Shown here: positions 11,976 to 22,833 of the stretch, piece after piece | How the letters are laid out: the number at the start of each line of letters is the position of its first letter | Numbering within the stretch: the first letter of the stretch is position 1 | Made by a program: the position numbers and the translations under genes | Notes under the pieces: model-generated | Seen by the model: the letters and a program-made list of their open reading frames with translations, nothing else | The model's database searches: none | What the model was told of the DNA's origin: nothing | Origin: Nemania diffusa | Lineage: Eukaryota > Ascomycota > Sordariomycetes > Xylariales > Xylariaceae | Assembly: GCA_038501195.1 (NCBI GenBank) | Contig: JBBPUQ010000009.1 | Span: 3,906,001-3,970,000, forward strand | Direction: 5' to 3' | DNA length: 64,000 nt

Positions 11976-13839
11976 CTATTCCTCAATTTTGGTAAGATGA
12001 CAATAAATCTTCCGCTTCTCCCATAGAGCGTAACAGCGAAGAGTCTTATCCCAGTCCTTGCTTTCTTCACCGAGCTCAAGGTCGAACGCGCATATGAGTG
12101 TTGCTAAAATCAGCCTTATCTCGTGCCTCGCGAAGGCTTGTCCGAGGCAATCTCTAGGCCCATAACTAAAAGGTTGATGGGCATCCCTGTTATCTTTCGC
12201 ATACACTGAATCTCCTAGCCACCGCTCTGGGGCAAATTTCTCGGGATGTTTAAAATTTAACTCTGAGTGGTAGACGGAGTAGTGGTGTACGGAAATTCGC
12301 GTTCCTTCGGGTAACCACATCCCTGAGATATTCTGTCCTCCTTCGGGAACAACTCGGGGGCTGCCAACTGCAACGACAGGAAATATACGCATAACCTCTT
12401 TTATAGAGGCGTTGAGGTATGGCAACTTGGCAAGATTTTCAAATGTCATGTCTTCGGTGCTCCTAAAATGCCCACGAACTTCCGCCGCCAACCGTTTGAG
12501 TGTTATCGGGTTCTTTAAAAGGTAGAAGACCGCGCCGCTAAGAAGAGTAGCTGTGTATTTAAGATTGCTTGTTAGCGGAGTGGCATGCGTCATAGCCGCG
12601 GGTATTATTAGACCTACCAGATGTTTCCGAGCCAGCTAGCATGAAGAATTCTGCATTCGAATACATTTCTTGGAGGGACAACCCTCTACCAGCTAGAGCC
12701 CAAAGGTCATCTCCAGATGGTGAGCCTTCTTGGAGACGCCTATTTACTATATCTATAGCAAACTGGCAATGTTCTATTCTCTTTTGTGTAATCCACTTTG
12801 GTTTGAGATTCTTCAACGTCGTAGTTAAGACGGGGTAGTACAAGATTATTGACATAAATGGAAGTGTTCTCAGCTGTTCGAAGATCGCTCGAACCCACGG
12901 AATGTAATCGTTCGTTTCTAGCTGGCCAAGGGAGTAGCCGAAACAAAACTCCGCCATAATGTCGAAGGTTGTAAAGTTGAACAAGCTAGTCATTTCTACG
13001 AGAGCTTTATCCTCAGAGCGTTCAGCGAGTGTAGAGATAAGCAAGTCCGCACTATCCAGTGTTAATGAGGTTGTTTTTACGATACATATAGTAAATACGA
13101 AAAATATCCGAGACTAGAAAAAGGAGGAAGGCGATTGGGGGTACGCTTAACTTACTATTTCTTGATTAATACTTGCTGTTTCTTTAAAGATCTTTCAGAG
13201 AAAGCAGGAGCAAGAAGCCGACGAACGCGGGAGTGGCTCTCATAATCTGCCGATAGCATGCTCGGAACTTCTTAGCGAAAGGTAATGGTCAGCACGAGCA
13301 GGAAAGAGTCAGTGCGGTAAACACCGTTACCATTTATAGGAGCGATAAAGAACTCCTGAGCCTTCTCACTTAGCGCTTAGGATTAGTCAAGTGCAGTATT
13401 ATTGAGTGGTTAAGTGCGATTCAAAAATGGAGCTTTAGAATAGTTGGACGAGAGCTGTTAAGAGATCTCCAAACAAAAAAAAAACCAGCGTAGCATACTT
13501 TTCTCTCTTATTTTTTCCGAGGCCGTAGATTGGTTTCCATTCATTAGCAGCGTAACTTAGATCTTGGGGACCGAACCGTAGAACAGGCCCGTATTGGCGA
13601 TGTAGCTCATGCAACCAGAAAACATCTTGGCCCTTGAGACATGCCACCCAATACGGGATGCGGCTTATTCCGCAAAGCTTGGGGCCGGGCACGGTCGCTA
13701 ATGGGTGAAAGGTGATACCGTAAAGTCCACTAGCCACAAGGTATAGAACAAAAAAGATCAAGAGGGCAATAGTGGAAGTGCTTAATGGATTTTGTATAGA
13801 ATAATTAAACCCGAACACCATCTCTGGAGCATCGGCCAT
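11976..13839 (-). CDS. Cytochrome P450 monooxygenase, five exons (CYP65-like)
   Basis: Exons on the minus strand: 13839-13499, 13368-13331 (38 bases), 13270-13156, 13051-12618 and 12550-11976. All junctions keep phase and have GT-AG ends (donors GTATGC, GTAACG, GTAAGT, GTAGGT). The product has 500 residues, normal for the family. An N-terminal membrane anchor (TSTIALLIFFVLYLV) places it in the ER. Motifs in order: proline-rich HPLATVPGPK; HSRVRRLLAPAFS; I-helix AGSETSAT; ExxR at Glu361-Arg364; FAPERW; and the heme loop PFSYGPRDCLG with ligand Cys444. It resembles the isotrichodermin C-15 hydroxylase group of fungal secondary-metabolism P450s. The substrate cannot be read from sequence. All key residues are present, so the gene looks intact despite lying among repeats. 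Confidence 0.9.
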
Positions 13840-15165
13840 GTTGATAATTGAATGGCGAAAGAGATGGAATATAGTACTGTTTGTATAGCGTAACTGGGTT
13901 GGTAGAAACGGGAAAACAACTGAGAAGGGGTAAATTCGGATTAGACATTGCGAAGGGATGAAAGTAGTGGGTTATAAAGAAGAGGGGTTATCCCTGGATG
14001 TGACTGTTGTGAAACGTTCTAAGGCCTTGTGACGCTTGAGCGAAGAGAAAAGGGGTATTTGTTGCGCGAAATGAAATTTAGGGCTAATTAAGGGAAAGGC
14101 TAAAAGGACGAATTTAATAGCGTAAATTCGGCTAAATAAGTATTTTTTTTTTTAAAAAAAAGAAAAAAGCTAAATTAATTAAAATAAATTTATAACTTTT
14201 TATAAAATAATTAATTTTAATTATAATTTAATTAAAAGCAAATTTAATTATTATAATAAAATATATTAATTAAAATAATTATTATTATAAAATTAAAACA
14301 TTATTAATTATTTTTTAAAATTCGTTTTTTATAATTTTCTTTTTATAATTTATTAATTTTTTTGAAAATTATATTAATAAAATTTAAATATATATAAATT
14401 AACATAGTTTTAATTAAATTATTATATTAAAAATTAAATATTATTATATAAACTTTTTATTTAAATTTATTAATAAAAAGAATTTATATTAAAATTAACG
14501 TTAAATATAAATATATAATAGATTTAAATTAAAATCGATTTACATTTTTTAATATAAGTTTATAACATAATAATGCAATTATTTTTATAAAATAAACATT
14601 TAATTATTTATTTGTTAAAGTTTAATAAAGTCATTTTAAGCAGCTAGAGTAATTTAACTAATAAAGTAAATCGGAATTGGCCAAAATACCCCCAAGGCGT
14701 GGCCTAAAAGATATTATTATTAAGCCTTTAACTTATAGTTGGGCAAAATAAACGTTGTAGTTAGCAACCCTATTGGCATTCGCAGATATTACCCCGCAGG
14801 GCATGAAAACTTACATTAATCGTCTCGCTTTGAAGTTCAGATCTATGCACTTTCATCGTCTTTACTACAAGCCCGGCAACGGTTGTCCGGTGTTTGCAAA
14901 AGTACGGCGTCACCCCAGGTTAGATCGTTTATTAAAGACTCGATGGTTGCCGCCGTCATTGTTATTATTGTTGCTGTTGTCGCCATTTTCGAAACCTCTA
15001 TCTTTATTTGTATTGTCTCTTATGTCCGGATCTTGTTGTGCTCTCTTTGCTCTCTTGGCTTTTTTTTAAACGCGGATGACATAAGGCGGCGCGTGCTGTT
15101 ATTGGCGGCGGTAAAAGGAGAGAAAATAATAGTGTGCTTAGGTGATGAGCACTAGGTATTTGGAG

Positions 15166-15303
15166 TGCCCTTTTTGCACCGCGACTTTTAGCTAACACTA
15201 GCCAGGGGTAAATAACCAATAAAAATCATACTGTCCTGCACTTTATTAGCAGCGGGGTTTGTGGGGTAGTCTAGGATATAGGAAAAACGGTGCAAAAGGG
15301 GCA
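15166..15303. repeat. Small foldback element, 15-base arms
   Basis: TGCCCTTTTTGCACC at 15166-15180 is matched in reverse complement at 15289-15303 with one mismatch. Size (138 bases) and structure suggest a miniature inverted-repeat element; no target duplication was found. Confidence 0.45.
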
Positions 15304-15693
15304 TTTAAAGGGATAGTTGTTAAAGGTTGAGTGTTGTATTAATAAGGTCTCCGAGCACTTTTATCCTGTGTTTGTGCTGGGTGTTTTCATGAGCAATGAG
15401 TTGCAAGAAGATAATAATGACTGCGTTGTTCGAGAGCTTGCTGAGGGACATAAAGCTAAGCGGTAATGATAAGGCGAGAGAGAGATATAGATTTATTAAA
15501 ATGGGAGCTTTTTCTTAATCTAATAGTTAGCATGCTACCTAATTAGGGTTAGAATCAGTTTATTTATTGTGGGTCTCAGGGCTGCTTGTATATCCCCTTG
15601 TACGCACCACCCTTGTTAGCTGACTAAAGTAAATCTGAACTTCGAACAGACCATATATAACAAACAACACTCCTCGCTTTGGTAGGGTCAAGC

Positions 15694-15702
15694 TATATAA
15701 AT
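15694..15702 (+). promoter_or_regulatory. TATA box of the kinase-like gene
   Basis: TATATAAAT lies 128 bases before the ATG at 15830. A pyrimidine-rich stretch follows just before the start codon (TTTTCTTTTC, CTTGATTTTTCTCTC), as in many fungal promoters. Confidence 0.5.
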
Positions 15703-15829
15703 GGCCAGGTTTCCCAGCCATAAGCGCTCCGGCGCAACTAATGTAAACCTTTTCTTTTCAATATTTCACTACTCTTGATTTTTCTCTCCGCACGCAGCTG
15801 GCATTTGTCTATTCCCAACTACAATTGCA

Positions 15830-17184
15830 ATGTATCCCGACTGGCCTGAGTGTGTTGCCGATTTAAGGCCTTTGCCGCAATGCCCTGGCCCAAAGTTAGG
15901 ACCGTTCGACTTTCAAGGTCCTCAGAAGATCGAATTCATTGAAAAGATTGGAGAGGGGAGCCATGCCATCGTCTTTAAGGTTATGATACAGGGACAGATC
16001 TATGCACTTAAGGTGGTAAGCTTCGTCGTCCTACCCGCCCGTTGGTCGGTTTAGAAATAACTAAGACGCTGAATAATTGTGAATAGTTTAGATGGATATA
16101 TGATTATAATTGGATCGGCTATGGGGACTTTATCAACCGCGACCAGCCTGAAGGCCTCGGCACCGTATACAACTACATGGAGCCGTTTAACGCTGAGTGC
16201 CGCGCCTTCGGCCGTCTCCAAGAGGCTGGGTGCGAGGAACTAGCGGTTTCATGTTTTGGCTATGTGCTGCTAGATGAGGATCACGAGCGCGCCATGATGA
16301 CTAAGTTCAACTTTAACCAATGGTCCTTTAATGGGGACATGGACGAAGCCGGATTTATGGAGCATGAGGAGCAGCGCCTGCTCTATCCAGGAAAGAACGG
16401 CAAACCTCCACCCTTTCGATGTATCGTGAAAGCTTTTGGGAAAAGCTTCGATGAGGATCGAGGCGATGTTTTTAAGCCGGGGGTGGCTCGCCAGTTACTT
16501 CGGACCATTATCAAGCTACAAAAGCTCGGCATTATACAGATCGATCCTGCGATTCGGCAGGTGATGGATAGCAAATTGTTCGACTTCAGCACAGCAATTA
16601 CATTTCCCCATTTCATGACAAATCCGGAGCTAAACCCACACCTTAGCCCAGCCATGGTTGTCGCGATCAAAAGAGGAATTTTCGAGCATTGCATGAACGA
16701 CTATATAGGATTCGACGCGGCGATCCGCGAATGGAATTGGGAATATGGACGGGACAGGGGTCATCTGTCCATAGAGGCCTTTCCGGGGCGTGGTGGCTGC
16801 CCCCTTAAGGCGCGGTATAATTTGAGAGGCGGCAGGGGAGGCAATAACACTCTCTATACTTTTGTTGACCCAAGAAGATATGGTTGGACGGCCAATCAGG
16901 GTATTAAGGTAGCGGATGCACTATCAGCTTCACAGAGAATCCGTGCAGGACGCATATCGAAAAAGGTCGTTGCGCGCCAATCTGGTAGTGGCAGAGATCG
17001 GAAAATTCTGTTACGAAAGCCAACAGGCCGTCCTGATATGTGGTATTATCAATGTGAGGAAGGGGACAAGGAATGGGCTAAGAATGTCGAATCAAGTGCT
17101 TTTGAAATGGCTGACTATGTACAGTGGGAGTACAAGGGCGGCTATATGTTTCCAGTGAAATACGGCATCAATAATATTAATTAG
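15830..17184 (+). CDS. Kinase-like (probable pseudokinase) fungal protein, two exons
   Basis: Exon 1 is 15830-16015, exon 2 is 16087-17184; the 71-base intron (GTAAGC to GAATAG) is in phase 0, giving 427 residues. The N-terminal lobe is kinase-like: FIEKIGEGSHAIVFKV (glycine loop, 36-51), then YALKV with Lys61. The catalytic region is degenerate: where HRDxxxxN is expected it reads QIDPAIRQ (Gln213, Ile214, Asp215), and the DFG site reads DFS (228-230) within KLFDFSTA. It resembles a large fungal family of kinase-like proteins often annotated as hypothetical. Loss of the catalytic His/Arg and Asn argues against normal phosphotransfer. The C-terminal part (from about 290) is basic and unassigned. 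A TATA box supports this start. Confidence 0.75.
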
Positions 17185-17613
17185 CAAATACAGCGTTGAT
17201 TACCTCGTGGTTTTTAACCCCTCAGATGGTTTGTTCCACAGCTGGTCATTTTTCATCATAATCGTAATCTGTTATAGCTAGTCACCGCATACTATGTAAC
17301 CTTTTTCATCTCCTGTGGCATGTTTCACCGGCGGCTATCTTCACAATCCCTAGACCCTCCCTAGCAGATATTATGACTGTGTCTTCTTCTTCCCCCCGGC
17401 CTCCAGCTTCTTCTCTGTTTTTCTTTTTCCCTTTTTCATCAGCCCTGCTTAAACAACACAGTTGTCCTGGTTTGCCATACCCATTATAGCTATTAAACCA
17501 GTGCCTTGCTCAACAAAATAACCTTGCGCAAAGCTCTTACCCAGGAAAAGCCCTCTTTCCTTTGCAAGTTCAAAGGTTCCCCATCAACAAACACCTCATG
17601 GCCAAAAGTAGAG
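17185..17613. other. Intergenic, upstream of the next gene
   Basis: Pyrimidine-rich stretches at 17380-17440 may belong to the promoter of the next gene. Its frame is open back to about 17506 but without an ATG. Confidence 0.45.
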
Positions 17614-18633
17614 ATGAACCAGATCGTCTCTTGGGATGCATTTAACCTTGAGAATTTAAACACTAGCTATGGGCATATTCTCGACAGTCCTATCCCAGAA
17701 GGCCAACTAAGTGTCCCGAAGCCAGATTCTATGCTTTCCTCTGTCCAAGAGATCACAAATTCCAGCGATATCCGCTATCTCATTCAGTGGAGCGACAGGG
17801 TTCTTCGGCTGACATTTGATTTTGCCAGAAAGAAGCTGGAAATCAAACCTGGTACAGCTGTCAGAAGCGATTTCACGCCGCCTGAGATAACACACATGAG
17901 GCCGAGCCTAGCGAATAAAACCAGAAACGGCAGAATAAAAGCGGATCACTTAATCCAGCTGGACGATCTTCACATGCCAATGCTTGTCCTGGGACTGGGT
18001 CGGTCGAGCCGTCAGTTCCCAGGGCGCTCTCTAGTCGATAACCCGACAACTGGGACACTCTGGGTGGTAAGGCAACTAGCAAACCTATGTGCCCACTCAA
18101 AGACTCGGTACGGCTATATTTTAACAGACGAGGATTTTGTCGCTTGTTGCTTTAGTGTCAAGAACGTCGTCAACGGCGTATCTGAATGGACGGTAGCCGT
18201 TAAGGCGGTTCCGTGGACTAAAGCGGGAGACACAGAACTCACGACCGACCTCGCCTTGTGGTGGCTTTGTATGCTGGCAGTGTCAGGCTCTCGTAACCGA
18301 AGACTTGTGGCGGAAGAAGATACGATCGGGATCGATCAATGGGATGAGTATTTGGTCGGAGATAGCGGTGGCTGGGTGCGTCGTCACCATTACTCGCTCT
18401 TAGAGGAGGCCATCGATCCGCCTGCCCCCCCGGCCTACAGATCTCCGTCCCCATCGGACGCCGATACTGTCGATGCTGACTTCAACGACAATGCGGAGTC
18501 CGCCCTCGAGCACAGCGAAGAAGCTGGTTTCGACCTTAACGAGGAACCCATGCTGACGTTTCTCCCCGAACTCGACAACGACTGGAACAACTGGTTTCAG
18601 ATAAATGTTTTGCAAAGGGACAGTGAAGAATAA
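17614..18633 (+). CDS. Fungal protein of unknown function, 339 residues or more
   Basis: Uninterrupted frame from ATG 17614 to TAA 18631-18633. The frame is open upstream to 17506, so an additional exon or a more upstream start is possible. Recognisable features: SWDAFN near the start, RSDFTPPEITHMRPS, DHLIQLDDLHMPML, RYGYILTDEDFVACCF, and DLALWWLCMLAVS, which is hydrophobic. The C-terminal 80 residues are acidic and proline-rich, as in a disordered tail. The pattern matches hypothetical proteins I have seen in several ascomycetes, but I know no function or named domain. It lies 430 bases downstream of the kinase-like gene on the same strand, which may reflect a shared accessory island rather than a pathway. 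Confidence 0.7.
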   Translation: MNQIVSWDAFNLENLNTSYGHILDSPIPEGQLSVPKPDSMLSSVQEITNSSDIRYLIQWSDRVLRLTFDFARKKLEIKPGTAVRSDFTPPEITHMRPSLANKTRNGRIKADHLIQLDDLHMPMLVLGLGRSSRQFPGRSLVDNPTTGTLWVVRQLANLCAHSKTRYGYILTDEDFVACCFSVKNVVNGVSEWTVAVKAVPWTKAGDTELTTDLALWWLCMLAVSGSRNRRLVAEEDTIGIDQWDEYLVGDSGGWVRRHHYSLLEEAIDPPAPPAYRSPSPSDADTVDADFNDNAESALEHSEEAGFDLNEEPMLTFLPELDNDWNNWFQINVLQRDSEE

Positions 18634-20390
18634 GAGATTGATGGGATGGGAAGGTTGAAGTTGATGTTATAGCAGGATGTATGGAGTAAATACGTTAAAT
18701 AGCAGCACTAAATTGAAAAAAAAAAAAAAAATTAAACAAAAAATAATAAAAGTTTGTGTTATTTATTAATAATAATAATAATAATAAAAAATAATGTTTA
18801 ATATAAAGTAAAATTATTTTAAAATTAACGCTTGTCAGGATCCAAGGGCTAGGATCTAAGAGAGTACTAGTATACTTGTACATACCTATTCCGCACATGT
18901 CTCGGAGGAGATTCTTCTCTCTTTCAAGCTTTAGTCTTGTATGATACACACCACTAGCTATATACTACTTATTGTATTATACCTAACCTATAGTTCTTTC
19001 CACTCCGTGACAACGCTATTTGTGTTAATTTAATAAAATATAAAAAAATTATAAAATTTAATTTATAAAATATATACTTTTTTATTTTAAATATTTTTAA
19101 AATTATAGCTGTTTATTTTATAAATTAAATTTTAATATAAATAATATTATAGCTAATAATATAGCTTAGTTAATTAACTAGTTAATTAAACAAGTATATA
19201 TAAGTTTAAAACTTATTTAAAATATAGTTAGTTTTATAAATTAAATAAAAAAGCTTGTATATAAAAAGCTATGTTGTAAAAATTCCACTTATAGTTAATT
19301 CTTTTTTTCTTATTATAATATAAATATATATACTTAAACTACATTATACATTAACGCAAATATATTTAAAGTAACATAGTTAAAATATAAACATTTTAAA
19401 AAATTGTTAAAAATTAAACTATATATAATTAATAAAATTAACTATATTATTTTATTAATTATATAATAATATATAAAAATTACTTTATAATTTTTTTTTA
19501 AAAAAAAGTTTAATAATTATGTTTTAATTAATTATTTATAAAAATAAAACAATATATATTTTATTAAGTTTTTATATAATATATATATATATAATATTTA
19601 TATTAAAAAATTAACATATATTAATTTTTTTATAATATATTTTATAATTTTTTTAATCACTTTTATTAATAATTAAATTATTATAAAAAATATATAAAAA
19701 AAAAAAAAAAAAAAAAAAAAACAACTTTTGTTTTAAAGTTATTATAACTTAAAGTTAAACTAATAACTTTTTATTAAAAAAATAACAATATAAAAAATAA
19801 CTGCTATGTTAAAAATGCATTAAATAAATTAATTATTGCTTTATTAACAATAATTTATATAATACTAAGTTATATTATAGCTATATAACTTTTAAGTGCA
19901 ATGTGCAGTTTCGCTTTAACTATTAAATATGACGCGCTGTCACAGACCAAACCTGCTAATATAAGCCTGCCGAGTACCAAGTCCCGACAACTTGGTATCT
20001 TGTACCCTTTTGCGACAGAGGACATGTCCTAGTGGTTTGGAGGCTTAGACCCTAGATGTGACATTAAATAGTTAAATTATATTTGTTATAATGTAAAGCT
20101 ATATGCTTTTTTATTAAATGCATTTAATATAACATTATATATTATATTTTTTTTTTATTATATTATTATTTATATATATATTTAATAAAATATATTTTTA
20201 TATATTAAATATATTTTACATTATTTATTAATATATAAACTTTTTTTATTTTTTTTATTATTTTTATTAAAAGTTTTTTTTAATTAAAAGGCTTAATTAA
20301 TACTTTGCTTTATCAACATAAATATAAAACTAATTATTTTAGAAATCAAACCTCATTTTTTCTAAAGTTGTTGGTTGGCTATACCATGGT
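18634..20390. other. AT-rich patch with islands of ordinary sequence
   Basis: 18710-18830, 19020-19920 and 20070-20310 are nearly pure A/T. Islands of mixed composition at 18831-19020 and 19905-20065 look like remnants of the repeat before mutation. No gene. Confidence 0.7.
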
Positions 20391-20429
20391 AATACTGTAC
20401 TGTAAAGGGGCAAGAAGCTCTGCACTACA

Positions 20430-20610
20430 GCAAACGCAATCCGACCGCTCGGTGGTCAAAGCGCGACCGCAAGTCGCACCTGCAGGTCGTACGGCTACAA
20501 TATAAGCTAGTATTGTACAGGTTATTGCCAACGGGGCAATAACCCCAGTCGGTGCGCCTTTGGCGCAGCGGTTACCCTTTACATGTACGGCTTGAAAGCC
20601 GTACGCAGGG
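20430..20610. repeat. Cluster of short perfect hairpins
   Basis: Within about 180 bases several perfect stems follow one another: GCGAC-CGCAA-GTCGC; GTTATTGCC-AACG-GGGCAATAAC; TGCGCC-TTT-GGCGCA; GTACGGCT-TGAA-AGCCGTAC. The density is far above the surrounding DNA. Similar hairpin clusters occur in fungal mitochondrial DNA and in some foldback transposons; origin here is unknown. Confidence 0.6.
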
Positions 20611-20768
20611 TAGTAGCACTTAAGTCAATACTTCAAAATGCTACAATTTCTAAGTCTAGATTGTAAGTGGTGTGGGCTACTGTACAGGCTATATAGGTCA
20701 GTGCAGGTTAGGTGACCTGTAAGGTCTAGTACTGTATGTGTATAGTACACGTACAGTACTGTACACTA

Positions 20769-20916
20769 TCCCTTTGGGTGCCGTTTCGGCTCCAACGTTG
20801 CTAAGCACCGACGACAAGGTCTATAAACTCAGTGTGTAAATGTTAGTGAAGTGACTTCTAGGGATACCAGTTGGACGTTGTAAAGATGTTGGAGCCGAAA
20901 CGGCACCCAAAGGGAT
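20769..20916. mobile_element. Miniature inverted-repeat element, about 148 bases, TA-flanked
   Basis: The arm TCCCTTTGGGTGCCGTTTCG... (20769-20796) has an exact reverse complement at 20888-20916. Both ends are bordered by TA (20767-20768 and 20917-20918), so the full palindromic match including TA is 31 bases. Arms plus TA duplication suggest a non-autonomous Tc1/mariner-like element. There is no coding capacity. Confidence 0.65.
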
Positions 20917-20952
20917 AGGCTGTGACTACTATACAAGTTGTACAGGTAGGTT

Positions 20953-20978
20953 GTACGTACTGCGTACGCAGTACGTAC
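20953..20978. repeat. Perfect 26-base palindrome
   Basis: GTACGTACTGCGT is followed directly by its reverse complement, a 26-base palindrome without a spacer. It lies 29 bases before the larger TA-flanked element. Confidence 0.85.
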
Positions 20979-21006
20979 ACATGTACATAGTATGGATGCC
21001 ACAGTA

Positions 21007-21835
21007 CTAGAGGATCCACCCGTGGAGGACCCTCTTCACTGCGTTCAGAGGGCCCCAGAAATCGTAGACACCCCAATAATCATAGACACCACTCCGTCAG
21101 CTAGCTACCAAATTTACTAGTAAATCTGACTTTTTGGTGTCAAAACGTGTTTTTTTGCAACAGCAATGCTCAATCACCTATAATCTAGCTAGCTTGCAAG
21201 TTGTTCTATTGTAAGAATTAACTGCAATAAACACGTTTTTGAGCTCAATTATAGCCCTATTGCTTTGTATAGATCTGTACAAGTCTGTACGTAGTATTAC
21301 CTAAGAAATAGGTGAAAATGAAGCTATCTGCGCGGTTGCAACCTCTTGTACGCCCGTACTATAGCTTCTAGTACGTTCATATATATAGATATCATTGCTA
21401 CAGTATTGGTCTATTAGGTCCTGTACATATTGAAGCCTTCGAAGCCTTTGAAGCCTTCGTATATATGTACAGGCTGGTATAACTACCACTTGTTCCATAC
21501 AAAATGTCACCTCTTACACCTAGTTACCTTATGTAATCAACATATATTTACACACATATGACCTACATATATACAGCGTTTACACAACAACGTATGCCAG
21601 TAGATAAAAAACAACCTGATAGCTGTAAAGTAGGCCATATAGCCAAGCTACAGTTTTAGTTTCAAACTAAAGGACTAGAAAGAAGGCTGTTTGTTAGCAG
21701 GTCCAAAAGTAGTAGTTTAAGAAACTTTAGGTGTAAAAAAGAGGTATAGGCGGTATCTATGATTATTGGGGTGTCTACGATTTCTGGGGCCCTCTGAACG
21801 CAGTGAAGAGGGTCCTCCACGGGTGGATCCTCTAG
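21007..21835. mobile_element. Non-autonomous TIR transposon, 829 bases, 84-base TIRs, TA target duplication
   Basis: 21007-21090 and 21752-21835 are reverse complements over 84 bases with one mismatch. The outer end reads CTAGAGGATCCACCCGTGG. Each end is bordered by TA (21005-21006, 21836-21837), the target duplication of the Tc1/mariner/pogo superfamily. The interior has no long reading frame, so it would need a transposase from elsewhere. Near-identity of the TIRs and ordinary GC content mean it is young compared with the AT blocks around it. Confidence 0.85.
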
Positions 21836-21984
21836 TAAGCAAGTGAATCTTGTCATTTGCTAAAATATGGTAAATGTGGTTAGTAACAGGCCAAAGTTAG
21901 TCGAGCGGCCAAGACTGCCAAGCCCGCCACGGCCTATTAGGACCACTTCTCAAGGTCCACGTGTCGCGTAAAGCCCTATATATA

Positions 21985-22023
21985 CCGTTAATTTCATCAT
22001 GGATTAACGGCGTCGTTTTCCGT
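21985..22023 (+). repeat. Stem-loop repeat, copy 2
   Basis: CCGTTAAT and ATTAACGG form a perfect stem with a 10-base loop, followed by CGTCGTTTTCCGT. Related to 11365-11406 and 26137-26178. Confidence 0.55.
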
Positions 22024-22715
22024 GACACTACGCCTATTGGCGTTAAGCAATGGGATAATTACGATGGATTACACGATTGACGCTGCGGCTAGAAAACCAA
22101 CGGCAGAAACTGCCCAACGCATAGAAAGAGGTCCTAGATTTTATAAAGACCTGATGGCCATAGATAGGGCTCACTTCCGCTCTCGAAAAAGAGAAGAAAG
22201 GACTATGGCCCTTCAGACTCCTAGAAAATTATTAGCTGATAGACTAAGTTGCAAGCCATCTGCAAGAGCCCTTGTCACAACTTCAACACCGCACGATGAC
22301 AACAGCAGAACTGGACGACCCCAGCAACAGCGATAATTTTGGGGTCCGCAAGGAGGAAAGACGATTGATTTCACCTGCTGTATTTGACATCGCAATCATT
22401 CGGTTTTGTCTGCTTACTTGGAGATTCATGCAAGCGAACCCTCTTTTTACTACCTATGTTCGCCGCGCTTTTGCCAAGTCTGACCCATTCCATCGCCCAC
22501 AATCCTACAGGAGGAGGGACTAACCTTAATCATTGGATAGACATGAGAAATATGCAACGCAGATCTAAATTGTTCCACTCATGTATGCAGAGCTTGCGGA
22601 ACTTGTTAATCCTCTAGGAATGTACTCTACTCTAGGTGAATCATAGAGGTTGAGGTTAAGCAACTGCAGGTGCGGAGGTTGCGGTCGTAAATAATACCCA
22701 GCCCCTGTTTTCTTC
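22024..22715. other. Unassigned, overlapping short frames only
   Basis: A plus-strand frame of about 100 codons (22022-22336) is basic and lacks similarity I recognise; others overlap it. No gene is called. Confidence 0.4.
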
Positions 22716-22724
22716 TATATAAAG
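22716..22724 (+). promoter_or_regulatory. TATA box of the small secreted protein gene
   Basis: TATATAAAG lies 110 bases before the ATG at 22834, followed by a CT/AC-rich leader with short pyrimidine tracts. Confidence 0.5.
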
Positions 22725-22833
22725 ATGCTCAATTACCATGTTCTCCCATTATACTTCCACAGCCATCTTCTTATTACACCATCATCACCCTTATCTATTT
22801 AGCTTTAAATCTATACTACTTTATACTATCAAA

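Larger units (their letters stand above)
13840..15829. other. Intergenic with an AT-only patch at about 14110-14660
   Basis: The stretch 14110-14660 is nearly pure A/T, like the large blocks further on, and is probably a RIP-degraded repeat. The rest has ordinary composition and no convincing gene, although unassigned frames of 90-100 codons overlap around 14773-15155. Confidence 0.6.
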
